From NCBI RefSeq assembly GCF_015278315.1, contig NZ_JADIJE010000002.1:1-64000 (forward strand): DNA of 64,000 nucleotides. Reading direction: 5' to 3'. The notes beneath the pieces are model-generated. The model was not told the DNA's origin, ran no database searches, and worked only from the letters and a program-made list of their open reading frames with translations. Both the position numbers and the translations under genes were made by a program. Below are positions 34,799 to 43,614 of this stretch, piece by piece. The number at the start of each line of letters is the position of its first letter. The stretch's first letter is position 1. The DNA is from Microbacterium ureisolvens. GTDB lineage: Bacteria; Actinomycetota; Actinomycetes; Actinomycetales; Microbacteriaceae.

Positions 34799-35400
34799 TG
34801 GTTTCGACGAGCTCGGCCACCGGTGGTGGTCGCACCAAGCGCGACCTGGGACCGAAGACCCACGAGGCCACCGGCGGCCAGACGGTCGGCCCGTTCTTCG
34901 CCTTCGGCCTGGATTACGAGAAGAAGCACCAGGTCGTCTTTCCGCACAGCCCGGGCTCGATCGTGCTGGGGGGCACTGTCTTCGACGGCGCCGGGGCCCC
35001 GATCCCCGACTCGGTCATCGAGATCTGGAGCGCCGACGAGAACGGCGAGATCCCGCGCGCCCACGGCGCCTTCCGCCGTGACGACCATTCGTTCACCGGC
35101 TTCGGGCGTGCGGCGACGACGGATGTCGGCCGCTACGAGTTCTGGACCCGCAACCCCGGTCCGGTCGACGGCGGCGCGCCGTTCTACTCGGTCATCGTGT
35201 TCGCGCGCGGGCTTCCCGACAAGCTCGTGACCCGCATCTACCTCCCCGAGCACGAGGAGCTCCTCGCGGCCGATCCGCTGCTGTCCTCGCTCGACGAGGA
35301 CGAGCGCGCTACGCTCATCGCGACGCGCCTGCCCGACGGCAACCTGCACCACGACATCCACCTGCAGGGCGAGAAGGAGACCGTGTTCCTTGCCTTCTGA
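34798..35400 (+). CDS. pcaG: protocatechuate 3,4-dioxygenase alpha subunit
   Basis: A 200-residue partner of PcaH, coupled by a TGATG overlap. The family pattern is seen in TGGQTVGPFFAFGLDYE, VFDGAGAPIPDSVIEIWSAD, FTGFGRAATTD and FYSVIVFARGLPDKLVTRIY. The alpha subunit lacks the iron ligands but shapes the active site. AGAAGGAGAG lies before the start. Confidence 0.94.
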   Translation: MVSTSSATGGGRTKRDLGPKTHEATGGQTVGPFFAFGLDYEKKHQVVFPHSPGSIVLGGTVFDGAGAPIPDSVIEIWSADENGEIPRAHGAFRRDDHSFTGFGRAATTDVGRYEFWTRNPGPVDGGAPFYSVIVFARGLPDKLVTRIYLPEHEELLAADPLLSSLDEDERATLIATRLPDGNLHHDIHLQGEKETVFLAF

Positions 35401-36826
35401 CCGTGACCGGCCCGCACTCGATGAGGGCCTGCTCTCGCCGGTGACCGTCGGTCACGACGAGACGGTGACGGATGCCGCGTACCTCGACGCCCTCGTGACC
35501 GCCGAGGTCGCGCTCGCGCGCGCCTGGGTCGAGGTCGGCGTCGCATCCGCGGAGGCGGTCGACGAGCTCGAGACGGAGTTCGGCTGGCAGGGCGCACTGC
35601 GCGGATGCCGCGACCACGGCGTCGACCTCGCGGCCCTGGCATCCGCATCCGTCGCCGGTGGCAATCCGGTGATCCCGCTCGTCGGGCGGCTCAAGGAGCG
35701 CGTCGGGGAGGACGCCCGCGTGTGGGTGCATCGCGGAGCGACCAGCCAGGACATCGTCGACACCGCGGCGATGCTGGTGGCGCGGTCGGCGACCAGCCGT
35801 ATCGCAGGGGCGCTCGCGCACGCCGAGATCTCGCTGCGGTCGCTGGCGCGCTCGCGGCGCGACGACGTCGCGGTGGCCCGCACGCTGACCCAGCACGCCG
35901 TACCGACGACCGTGGGCCTGCGGGCGGCCGGGTGGCTCCGCGGTGTCGTGCGCGCCAAGGAGCGCGTCGAAGAGGTGGAGCGCCGGCTGCCCGCCCAGCT
36001 CGGCGGCGCCGCCGGGACGCTCGCCTCGTTCGCCCAGATCGCGGACCCGGAGGCGGCGGCCGCCCTTCCGGCCGCGTTCGCGCACGAGCTGGGGCTCGCC
36101 GCCCCCGACGCGCCGTGGCACACCACGCGCTGGCCTGTCACCGAGCTCGGCGACGCGCTCGTCCAGGCGATCGACGCCGTCGGCCGGATCGCGACCGACG
36201 TGGCGACTCTCAGCCGCACCGAGATCGGCGAACTGGCCGAGGGCTCGGGAGGCGGCTCGTCGGCGATGCCGCAGAAGCGCAACCCCGCGGCATCCGTTCT
36301 CATCCGTTCGGCGGCCCTCCGCGCGCCGCAGCTCGGCGCGACGCTGCATCTCGCCTCGGCCCTCGCCGGCGACGAGCGCCCCGACGGCGCATGGCACGCC
36401 GAGTGGCAGACGCTGCGCGAACTGCTGCGCCTCGCGCTCGGCGCGACGGCGCACGCCGCCTCGCTCGTGGAGGGCCTGCACGTCGACACCGACGCCGTCG
36501 AGCGCAACCTCGCCGCCACCGGCGGCCTCATCGTCGCCGAGCGCCTGTCGCTCGTGCTCGGGCCGCTCGTGGGTGCGGCCCGGGTCTCGAAGCTCGTGAC
36601 GGATGCCGCGGGCGGCGCAGATCTCGCCGACGCCCTCGTCGCACTTCCCGAGGTCGCCGCGCTGGCGGCCGAGCGCGGGGTGGAGCCCGACGCCTTCGTC
36701 GGAGAGATGCTCGATCCCGCCCGCTACACGGGCCTCGCCGGACGCCTCGTCGATGAGGCCGTCGCCCCGGCATCCCGGAGCACCCGATCCCGGAGCACCC
36801 GCCTCGACGAGGAGGAGAACACGTGA
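35390..36826 (+). CDS. pcaB: 3-carboxy-cis,cis-muconate cycloisomerase
   Basis: A 478-residue fumarase/aspartase-superfamily enzyme forming 4-carboxymuconolactone. RGATSQDIVDTAAM and the signature GGSSAMPQKRNP are clear. The best start is TTG at 35390, overlapping pcaG by 11 bases, with AGAAGGAGA upstream. The C-terminal tail SRSTRSRSTRLDEEE comes from a 15-bp tandem duplication (36773-36802) and is probably unstructured. Confidence 0.92.
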   Translation: MPSDRDRPALDEGLLSPVTVGHDETVTDAAYLDALVTAEVALARAWVEVGVASAEAVDELETEFGWQGALRGCRDHGVDLAALASASVAGGNPVIPLVGRLKERVGEDARVWVHRGATSQDIVDTAAMLVARSATSRIAGALAHAEISLRSLARSRRDDVAVARTLTQHAVPTTVGLRAAGWLRGVVRAKERVEEVERRLPAQLGGAAGTLASFAQIADPEAAAALPAAFAHELGLAAPDAPWHTTRWPVTELGDALVQAIDAVGRIATDVATLSRTEIGELAEGSGGGSSAMPQKRNPAASVLIRSAALRAPQLGATLHLASALAGDERPDGAWHAEWQTLRELLRLALGATAHAASLVEGLHVDTDAVERNLAATGGLIVAERLSLVLGPLVGAARVSKLVTDAAGGADLADALVALPEVAALAAERGVEPDAFVGEMLDPARYTGLAGRLVDEAVAPASRSTRSRSTRLDEEENT

Positions 36827-37620
36827 CCGTCCCCGCCATCTCGCTCACCACCCCGGTCGGGCCTTCGACGGGCTCAGGGGCCGAAAGTGCTCCGCTGCTC
36901 GTGCTCGGGCCGTCGCTGGGCACCTCCACGCTGCTGTGGGACCGCGTGATCCCGGCGCTCGCCGAGCACTACCGGGTCGTGGCATGGGACCTGCCCGGAC
37001 ACGGCGCCGCCCCGGCGGCGACCGCGCCGTTCACGATCGCCGAGCTCGCCGACGCCGTCGCGGCGGCGGTCGGCGAGCCGTTCCTCTACGCCGGGGTGTC
37101 GCTGGGCGGCTGCGTGGGGCTCGAGCTGCTGCTCCGCCATGGCGATCGGGTCGACGCCGCCGCGATCATCTGCTCCGGCGCGGCGATCGGCGCGGCCGCC
37201 GGCTGGCACGAACGGGCGGCGCAGGTGCGCGCCCAGAGCACGTCGAGCCTCATCATCGGCTCGGCCCAGCGCTGGTTCGCGCCGAGTTCGATCGAGCGTG
37301 ACCCCGACCTCACGGGCCGGCTCCTCCACGTCCTGCAGAACACCGACGACGAGAGCTACGCGCTGTGCTGCGAGGCGCTCGCCGACTTCGACGTGCGCGC
37401 GCGCCTGGGCGAGATCGACACCCCGGTGCTCGCCGTGTGGGGCGATCACGACGGCGTCACGCCCGAGGCATCCGCTCGCGAGATCGCCGACGGCGTGCAG
37501 AACGGGGGTTCCGTCGGGATCCCGGATGCCTCGCACCTGGCCCCTGCCGACGCGCCGGCGGCGACGGCGGCCGCACTGCAGGAGTTCTTCGACCGCGTCA
37601 CGGCGGAGCGTGCGGCATGA
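36823..37620 (+). CDS. pcaD: 3-oxoadipate enol-lactonase
   Basis: A 265-residue alpha/beta hydrolase: GPSLGTST (oxyanion region), nucleophile in AGVSLGGCVG, acid in WGDHDGVTP and histidine in DASHLAPAD. It hydrolyses the enol-lactone to 3-oxoadipate. GTG start overlaps pcaB (GTGA) with GAGGAGGAG upstream. Residues about 12-21 (VGPSTGSGAES) are encoded by a dispersed CTTCGACGGGCTCAG repeat, an apparent in-frame insertion near the N-terminus. Confidence 0.92.
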   Translation: MTVPAISLTTPVGPSTGSGAESAPLLVLGPSLGTSTLLWDRVIPALAEHYRVVAWDLPGHGAAPAATAPFTIAELADAVAAAVGEPFLYAGVSLGGCVGLELLLRHGDRVDAAAIICSGAAIGAAAGWHERAAQVRAQSTSSLIIGSAQRWFAPSSIERDPDLTGRLLHVLQNTDDESYALCCEALADFDVRARLGEIDTPVLAVWGDHDGVTPEASAREIADGVQNGGSVGIPDASHLAPADAPAATAAALQEFFDRVTAERAA

Positions 37621-38018
37621 CGCGCCCGGACGGCGAGGGCCTCGCCGACGAGGAGCGCTACGACCAGGGCATGGTCGTGCGCCGCGAGGTGCTGTCGGAC
37701 GAGCACGTCGATCGCGCGATCGCGGGCACGACCGAGCTGACCGCCGACTTCCAGGACTTCATCACCCGCGTCGCATGGGGCGACATCTGGTCGCGCCCCG
37801 GGCTCGACCGCAGGTCGCGGTCGGTCGCGGTGCTCACGGCCCTCATCGCACTCGGCCACCACGAGGAGCTCGCGATGCACCTGCGCGCGGCGCTTCGCAA
37901 CGGGCTCACGGTCGATGAGATCAAGGAAGTGATCCTGCAGGCCGGCCTGTACTGCGGCGTACCCGCCGCGAACACCGCCTTCCGCATCGCCAAGGACGTG
38001 TTCGCCGAAGAGGCCTGA
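37617..38018 (+). CDS. pcaC: 4-carboxymuconolactone decarboxylase
   Basis: A 133-residue protein of the carboxymuconolactone decarboxylase family: DIWSRPGLDRRSRSVAVLTA, ALIALGHHEELAMHLRAALR and EIKEVILQAGLYCGVPAAN are diagnostic. It converts 4-carboxymuconolactone to the enol-lactone used by PcaD. It overlaps pcaD by ATGA and ends the pcaHGBDC unit. It is a stand-alone enzyme, not the PcaL fusion common in actinomycetes. Confidence 0.93.
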   Translation: MTRPDGEGLADEERYDQGMVVRREVLSDEHVDRAIAGTTELTADFQDFITRVAWGDIWSRPGLDRRSRSVAVLTALIALGHHEELAMHLRAALRNGLTVDEIKEVILQAGLYCGVPAANTAFRIAKDVFAEEA

Positions 38019-38148
38019 CCCCCGCCCGCTGCGTCGGCCCGCGGTGCCGTCCCGGCGTAGTGAGCCCGGTCGTTTCGGGGCGGGCCGTGCGCCTTCGGGG
38101 CGTGCGGGTTCGCCCCGGGTGTCTCCCGCGCCGCCCCGAACCGGAGGG

Positions 38149-38177
38149 TGACGGCTGCCGCGGGCCGCGGTCAGCCG
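38149..38177. repeat. variant hairpin after pcaC (GGCTGCC form)
   Basis: GACGGCTGCCGCGG and CCGCGGTCAGCCGC form a stem with a bulge. It is a diverged member of the GGATGCC hairpin family and lies between pcaC and the pcaIJF promoter, where it could act as terminator. The rest of 38019-38287 holds TTCGGGGCG direct repeats and the promoter listed next. Confidence 0.6.
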
Positions 38178-38229
38178 CGCAAGCCGGGCCTGAAGGGGGC
38201 TGGGCTTCCCGTCCGCGCCGACCAGGAGT

Positions 38230-38270
38230 TACACTGGATCGCAGAGCGTACAGATGTTCGCAGAGCGAAC
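38230..38270 (+). promoter_or_regulatory. pcaIJF promoter with tandem operators
   Basis: TACACT (38230-38235) looks like a -10 box. Two palindromic copies follow: GATCGC-AGA-GCGTAC (38237-38251, imperfect) and GTTCGC-AGA-GCGAAC (38256-38270, perfect). They cover the transcription start, as expected for repression. The IclR protein at 41101 or those at 32-33 kb are candidate binders. Confidence 0.6.
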
Positions 38271-38287
38271 AGCAAGGAGGCGAGTAC

Positions 38288-39058
38288 GTGATCGACAAGA
38301 CCGTGGGCTCCGTCGAAGAGGCCGTCGCCGGCATCCGCGACGGCGCGACCATCATGATCGGCGGCTTCGGCCGGGCCGGGCAGCCCGTCGAGCTGATCGA
38401 CGCGCTCATCGCGCAGGGGGCGGGCGACCTCACGATCATCAACAACAACGCCGGCAACGGCGACGTCGGCCTGGCCGCGCTCCTGGCGAACAAGCGCGTG
38501 CGCAAGATCCTCTGCTCGTTCCCGCGCCAGCATGACTCGTGGGTGTTCGACGGTCTCTACCGCGCCGGCGAGATCGAGCTCGAGCTCGTGCCGCAGGGCA
38601 ATCTGGCCGAGCGCATCCGTGCCGCGGGCGCCGGCATCGGCGCCTTCTTCTCGCCCACGGGTGTGGGCACGCAGCTGGCCGAGGGCAAGGAGATCCGCGA
38701 GATCGACGGGCGCACGTACGCCCTCGAGTACCCCATCAGGGCCGATGTCGCTCTCGTCAGCGCCTACCGCGCCGATCGCTGGGGCAACCTCGTCTACCGC
38801 GAGACCGCCCGCAACTTCGGCCCGATCATGGCGTCGGCCGCGACAACCACGATCGTTCAGGTCGACGAGATCGTGCCGCTCGGAGCCCTCGAACCCGAGA
38901 CGGTGGTGACCCCCGGCATCTTCGTCGACCGCGTCGTCGCCGTGGGGGAGCGCCGCTGGCTCGACGACGGCCGCTTCGTCGGGGGAGTGGACATCGAAGG
39001 GCGCCCGCTCGAGGGAGCTTCGACCGGCTCAGCGACCGCAGAGGGGACAGACCAGTGA
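38288..39058 (+). CDS. pcaI: 3-oxoadipate CoA-transferase subunit A
   Basis: A 256-residue class I CoA-transferase alpha subunit: DGATIMIGGFGRAGQPVELI, NNNAGNGDVGLAALL, FFSPTGVGTQLAEGKEI and VSAYRADRWGNLVYRETARN. With PcaJ it moves CoA from succinyl-CoA to 3-oxoadipate. The GTG start follows AAGGAGGCGAG. The C-terminal tail GASTGSATAEG is encoded by a TTCGACCGGCTCAG repeat (39016-39037). Confidence 0.92.
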   Translation: MIDKTVGSVEEAVAGIRDGATIMIGGFGRAGQPVELIDALIAQGAGDLTIINNNAGNGDVGLAALLANKRVRKILCSFPRQHDSWVFDGLYRAGEIELELVPQGNLAERIRAAGAGIGAFFSPTGVGTQLAEGKEIREIDGRTYALEYPIRADVALVSAYRADRWGNLVYRETARNFGPIMASAATTTIVQVDEIVPLGALEPETVVTPGIFVDRVVAVGERRWLDDGRFVGGVDIEGRPLEGASTGSATAEGTDQ

Positions 39059-39744
39059 GCACGGAGACCGCATCGCAGGCCACCCGGATCACCCGCGAGC
39101 AGCTCGCGGCGCGCATCGCGCAGGACATCCCCGAGGGCTCGTACGTCAACCTCGGCATCGGTGCGCCCACGCTCGTCGCCGACTACCTGCCCGCCGACCA
39201 GGAGATCATCCTCCACACCGAGAACGGCATGCTCGGCATGGGTCCGTCGCCCGAGCGCGGACAGGTCGACCCCGACCTCATCAACGCCGGCAAGCAGCCG
39301 GTTACCGCGCTCGCCGGCGCCGCGTACTTCCACCACGCCGACTCGTTCGGCATGATGCGCGGCGGCCACCTCGACGTCTGCGTGCTCGGCGCCTTCCAGG
39401 TGTCGCAGCGCGGCGACCTCGCCAACTGGTCGACGGGTGCCCCGGGCGCGATCCCCGCGGTCGGCGGCGCGATGGACCTCGCCATCGGCGCCAAGAACGT
39501 GTACGTGATGACCGACCTCCTGACCAAGACGGGGGAGTCCAAGCTCGTCGAGGCGTGCACCTACCCGCTCACCGGCGTCGGCTGCGTCACGCGCGTCTAC
39601 ACCGATCACGCCGTCTTCGACGTCACGCCCGACGGCTTCGCGGTGCGCGAGGCGTTCGGCGACAACACCCTCGAGCTTCTCGCGGAGCTCACGGGCCTGG
39701 AATTGACGGATGCCGGTGGCCCCGGCATCCGGGAAGGTGAATGA
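39055..39744 (+). CDS. pcaJ: 3-oxoadipate CoA-transferase subunit B
   Basis: A 229-residue beta subunit with the catalytic glutamate in ILHTENGMLGMGP, preceded by VNLGIGAPTLVADYLP and followed by VCVLGAFQVSQRGDLANW. The GTG start overlaps pcaI (GTGA). The last residues (LTDAGGPGIREGE) are encoded by a GGATGCC palindrome, so the repeat has become part of the protein. Confidence 0.93.
   Translation: MSTETASQATRITREQLAARIAQDIPEGSYVNLGIGAPTLVADYLPADQEIILHTENGMLGMGPSPERGQVDPDLINAGKQPVTALAGAAYFHHADSFGMMRGGHLDVCVLGAFQVSQRGDLANWSTGAPGAIPAVGGAMDLAIGAKNVYVMTDLLTKTGESKLVEACTYPLTGVGCVTRVYTDHAVFDVTPDGFAVREAFGDNTLELLAELTGLELTDAGGPGIREGE
39707..39731. repeat. GGATGCC-type hairpin inside the 3' end of pcaJ
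   Basis: CGGATGCCGG and CCGGCATCCG are perfect arms around five bases. They lie within the last codons of pcaJ, just before the pcaF ribosome binding site. Confidence 0.7.
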
Positions 39745-39745
39745 C

Positions 39746-40918
39746 ATGGTGACCTACGTCTACGACGCCGTCCGCACGCCGTTCGGCCGCGCCGGCGGGG
39801 CGCTCTCGGGAGTCCGGCCGGACGACCTCGCCGCCGTCGTCATGAAGGCGACGATCGAGCGGACCGGCCTCGACCCCGCGCGCATCGACGATGTCATCTT
39901 CGGTGACGCGAACCAGGCGGGGGAGGACAACCGCAACGTCGCGCGCATGGGCGCGCTGCTGGCGGGGTTCCCGACGTCGGTGACGGGCGTCACGGTCAAC
40001 CGCCTGTGTGCGTCATCGGTGGAGGCAGTGATCCAGGGATCGCGTGCCATCGACGCCGGCGATGTGGACGTCGTGCTCGCGGGCGGCGTGGAGTCGATGA
40101 GCCGCGCGCCCTTCGTCGTCGAGAAGTCGCCGCGGCCGTGGCCGAGCGTCGGCAACCAGACGCTGTGGAACACCTCGATCGGGTGGCGCATGACCAACCC
40201 GAAGCTGCCGAAGCACTGGACGATCTCGAACGGCGAGTCCGCCGAGCAGATCGCCCGGGAGTGGGGCATCTCGCGCGACGCGCAGGACGAGTTCGCGGTG
40301 CGCTCGCACCGCCTCGCCGCCGAGGCGTGGGCGGCGGGCGTCTACGACGCCGAGACGGTGCAGGTTCCCGGTGCGGAGCTCACGCGCGACGAGGGCATCC
40401 GCGACGACACCTCGGTCGAGAAGCTCGCGGGCCTGAAGGCCCTCTTCGCCGCCGACGGCGACGGCACCGTGACCGCCGGCAACTCCTCGCCGATCAACGA
40501 CGGCGCCTCGGCCGTGCTGCTCGGCCGCGAGGGCGCGCTGCCGGGTGAGCCGCTCGCGCGCATCACCGGGCGCGGGGCCCACGGCGTCGATCCCGACCAG
40601 TTCCCGATCGCGCCGATCGAGGCCGCGAACAAGGCGCTCGCGCGCGCCGACCGCACGTGGGCCGACGTCGACCTCGTCGAGCTCAACGAGGCGTTCGCGT
40701 CGCAGTCCCTCGCGTGCCTGGCCGGCTGGCCGGAGCTCGACCCCGACAAGCTCAACATCCACGGCGGCGCGCTGGCGATAGGTCACCCGCTCGGTGCGTC
40801 GGGCGGCCGCATCATCGGCCACGCCGCGCACGAGCTCGCGCGCCGCGGCGGAGGCGTCGCGGTCGCCGCGATCTGCATCGGCGTGGGGCAGGGCCTCGCC
40901 GTCGTCCTCGAGCGCTGA
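39746..40918 (+). CDS. pcaF: 3-oxoadipyl-CoA thiolase
   Basis: A 390-residue thiolase: YDAVRTPFGRAGGALSG, nucleophilic cysteine in VNRLCASSVEAV (about residue 88), NGESAEQIA, VELNEAFASQS, GALAIGHPLGASGGR and CIGVGQG. It cleaves 3-oxoadipyl-CoA to succinyl-CoA and acetyl-CoA, the last step of the beta-ketoadipate pathway. GGGAAGGTG precedes the ATG, one base after the pcaJ stop. Confidence 0.92.
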   Translation: MVTYVYDAVRTPFGRAGGALSGVRPDDLAAVVMKATIERTGLDPARIDDVIFGDANQAGEDNRNVARMGALLAGFPTSVTGVTVNRLCASSVEAVIQGSRAIDAGDVDVVLAGGVESMSRAPFVVEKSPRPWPSVGNQTLWNTSIGWRMTNPKLPKHWTISNGESAEQIAREWGISRDAQDEFAVRSHRLAAEAWAAGVYDAETVQVPGAELTRDEGIRDDTSVEKLAGLKALFAADGDGTVTAGNSSPINDGASAVLLGREGALPGEPLARITGRGAHGVDPDQFPIAPIEAANKALARADRTWADVDLVELNEAFASQSLACLAGWPELDPDKLNIHGGALAIGHPLGASGGRIIGHAAHELARRGGGVAVAAICIGVGQGLAVVLER

Positions 40919-40958
40919 AGTGAGGGCGCGGTGGTGAGGGGAACGAACGCGCCACTTT

Positions 40959-40996
40959 CCTGCGAGCGCGGCGTCGCGCGACGCCGCGCTCGCAGG
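40959..40996. repeat. perfect 17-bp-arm palindrome after pcaF
   Basis: CCTGCGAGCGCGGCGTC and GACGCCGCGCTCGCAGG flank a GCGC loop. It lies 40 bases past the pcaF stop and is probably a terminator, though no T run follows. GCGCTG hexamer repeats follow at about 41006-41027. Confidence 0.75.
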
Positions 40997-41100
40997 GAAC
41001 TGCAGCGCTGGCGCTGGCGCTGGCGCCCTCGGCGAAGCCGGGAGCGTGCCGTAGGCGCTATCGGCGCTGTCGGAGCACGGCGGGTCGGTAGGGTGAGCCG

Positions 41101-41916
41101 GTGACCGACGACGCGCGACGTGACGACGACGGCGTCGTGGTGAAGGGCAACGACACCGTGCAGTCCCTGGCACGCGGGCTCGCCGTGATCCGGGCGTTCG
41201 ACGCGGAGCATCCCGAGCTCACGCTGAGCGAGGTCGCCCGGCGCGCCGACATCACCCGCGCCGCGGCCGGCCGCTTCCTCCGCACGCTCGAGGAGCTGGG
41301 CTATGTGCGCCCTTCGGCAGACTCGGGGATTGGAAGAACGTTCGCGCTGACCCCGCGCGTGCTCGAGCTGGGGTTCAGCTACCTCTCCGCGCTGTCGATC
41401 CCCGAGATCGTGCAGCCGCACCTCGAGCGGCTGTCGCGCGAGGTCGATGAGAGCGTCTCGGCGGCCGTCCTCGACGGCGGCGACATCGTCTACATCGCCC
41501 GCGTCCCGACGCGGCGCATCATGAGCGTCCGCATCACCATCGGCACGCGGTTCCCGGCGTTCGCGACGTCGATGGGTCGTGTGCTGCTGGCCGGGATGCC
41601 GGATGCCGCGCGCGACGCGGTGCTCGCGGCATCCGCTCTCCCGTCCCTCACCCAGCGCACCGTCACCGATCGGGGCGAGCTGCGGGCGGAGCTGGCGCGT
41701 GTGGAGGAGCGGGGGTGGGCGCTCGTCGACGGCGAGCTCGAGCCCGGGCTGCGGTCGGTCGCTGTGCCGCTGCACGACCGCCGCGGTGAGGTCGTGGCCG
41801 CGGTGAACGTGTCGACGAGCGCGACGCGCGACTCCGTCGACCACGTGGTGGAGCGGTACCTGCCGCCGCTGCAGCGCACCGCGGCGGCGATCGACGCGGA
41901 GCTGCGCCTCGTCTAG
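41101..41916 (+). CDS. IclR-family regulator of the PcaR/PcaU/PobR type
   Basis: A 271-residue regulator: VQSLARGLAVIRAFDAEHPE, SEVARRADITRAAAGRFLRT, LEELGYV, FALTPRVLELGFSYLSAL and the C-terminal effector region ending RYLPPLQRTAAAIDAEL. The FALTPRVLxLGFxYL block is typical of beta-ketoadipate pathway regulators. A GTG start lies six bases after TAGGGT, suggesting a leaderless message. It follows pcaIJF and probably regulates it. Confidence 0.88.
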   Translation: MTDDARRDDDGVVVKGNDTVQSLARGLAVIRAFDAEHPELTLSEVARRADITRAAAGRFLRTLEELGYVRPSADSGIGRTFALTPRVLELGFSYLSALSIPEIVQPHLERLSREVDESVSAAVLDGGDIVYIARVPTRRIMSVRITIGTRFPAFATSMGRVLLAGMPDAARDAVLAASALPSLTQRTVTDRGELRAELARVEERGWALVDGELEPGLRSVAVPLHDRRGEVVAAVNVSTSATRDSVDHVVERYLPPLQRTAAAIDAELRLV

Positions 41917-42206
41917 CGGGCGGTCTTGTCGGGGTAGCCGGGTACCGCCGTGCGACCGGTGCCGGCGAGGGGGCCGGTGCCGAGACGCAGCATTCGCTGC
42001 ACGCCGCTGAGGACGACGGCTCCGGTGAACGCGGCCGCGGCGATCGCGACCAGCAGGCGGACCCACCCCTCGATCGAGGCCACCCCGGCGACATCGTAGG
42101 TCTCGTTGTCGACGAGCTGCCACGTGACCACGGTCAGCATGAAGGCGATCACCAGCGACAGCCCGCCGGTCGCCCAGAGGGCGACCGCCCAGGGATTGCG
42201 CGTCAT
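41913..42206 (-). CDS. small two-helix membrane protein
   Basis: A 97-residue protein with two hydrophobic segments (about residues 7-29 and 47-67): LWATGGLSLVIAFMLTVVTW and LLVAIAAAAFTGAVVLSGVQ. The charged C-terminal tail should be cytoplasmic. A CAGGAT box lies six bases upstream of the ATG. It overlaps the tail of the convergent IclR gene by four bases. I do not recognise a family. Confidence 0.7.
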   Translation of the reverse strand: MTRNPWAVALWATGGLSLVIAFMLTVVTWQLVDNETYDVAGVASIEGWVRLLVAIAAAAFTGAVVLSGVQRMLRLGTGPLAGTGRTAVPGYPDKTAR

Positions 42207-42233
42207 GCGCTCATCCTGGCAGGCGCCGCCGCC

Positions 42234-43106
<873 letters not shown>

Positions 43107-43152
43107 TGTTCGATTCTGCCCTGTCGGCGAGGGGCCGGAATGACGGATGCCG

Positions 43153-43536
43153 TCACGCGGAGTCCGCGACGCGCACCAGGTCGCCGTTGCGCGTGAGGTC
43201 GAGATACCGCGCCACCGCATCGCGGCTCTTGGTGAGGCACGCGAGCCGGTCGTCGAGCGCGGAGAGCTCTGTGGCCAGCATCTCGGCGAGTTCGCGCGAG
43301 CATGTCGGCCGCTCCATCGCACACTGGCGCTCGACGTCGAGCACCACTTTCGCGAGGCGGGTCGACAGCCCCGCCTGCACGAGGCCGCGGGCGCGCGCGG
43401 CGCGATCCACGTCGGCCTCGTCGTACGCGCGATAGCCGTTCGCCGACCGCTCGGAGGCCAGCAGCCCCTGCTCCTCGTAGTAGCGCAGCATGCGCGCCGG
43501 GATGCCGGTGCGCTGGGAGAGTTCGCCGATCTTCAT
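43153..43536 (-). CDS. MerR-family transcriptional regulator
   Basis: A 127-residue MerR protein: MKIGELSQRTGIPARMLRYY, EEQGLLASERSANGYRAYDE and a C-terminal coiled-coil dimerisation helix (ELAEMLATELSALDDRLACL). Cysteines at CAMERPTC resemble loops of metal- or redox-sensing relatives but no clear site is evident. It is divergent from an MFS exporter whose promoter has the long spacer that MerR proteins need. Confidence 0.88.
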   Translation of the reverse strand: MKIGELSQRTGIPARMLRYYEEQGLLASERSANGYRAYDEADVDRAARARGLVQAGLSTRLAKVVLDVERQCAMERPTCSRELAEMLATELSALDDRLACLTKSRDAVARYLDLTRNGDLVRVADSA

Positions 43537-43576
43537 GCCGTTCCGTCCTCCGTGTCGATGTGTGTCGCGCCGAAGC

Positions 43577-43608
43577 TTGACATTGACATTGATGTCAAAG
43601 TTTAGCCT
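43577..43608 (+). promoter_or_regulatory. MerR-type promoter of the MFS gene
   Basis: TTGACA (43577-43582), a 20-base spacer and TAGCCT (43603-43608). The dyad TTGACAT-TG-ATGTCAA (43583-43598) fills the spacer. Over-long spacers with a central dyad are the mark of promoters activated by MerR proteins through DNA distortion. The ATG is six bases after the -10 box. Confidence 0.8.
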
Positions 43609-43614
43609 CGCTCC

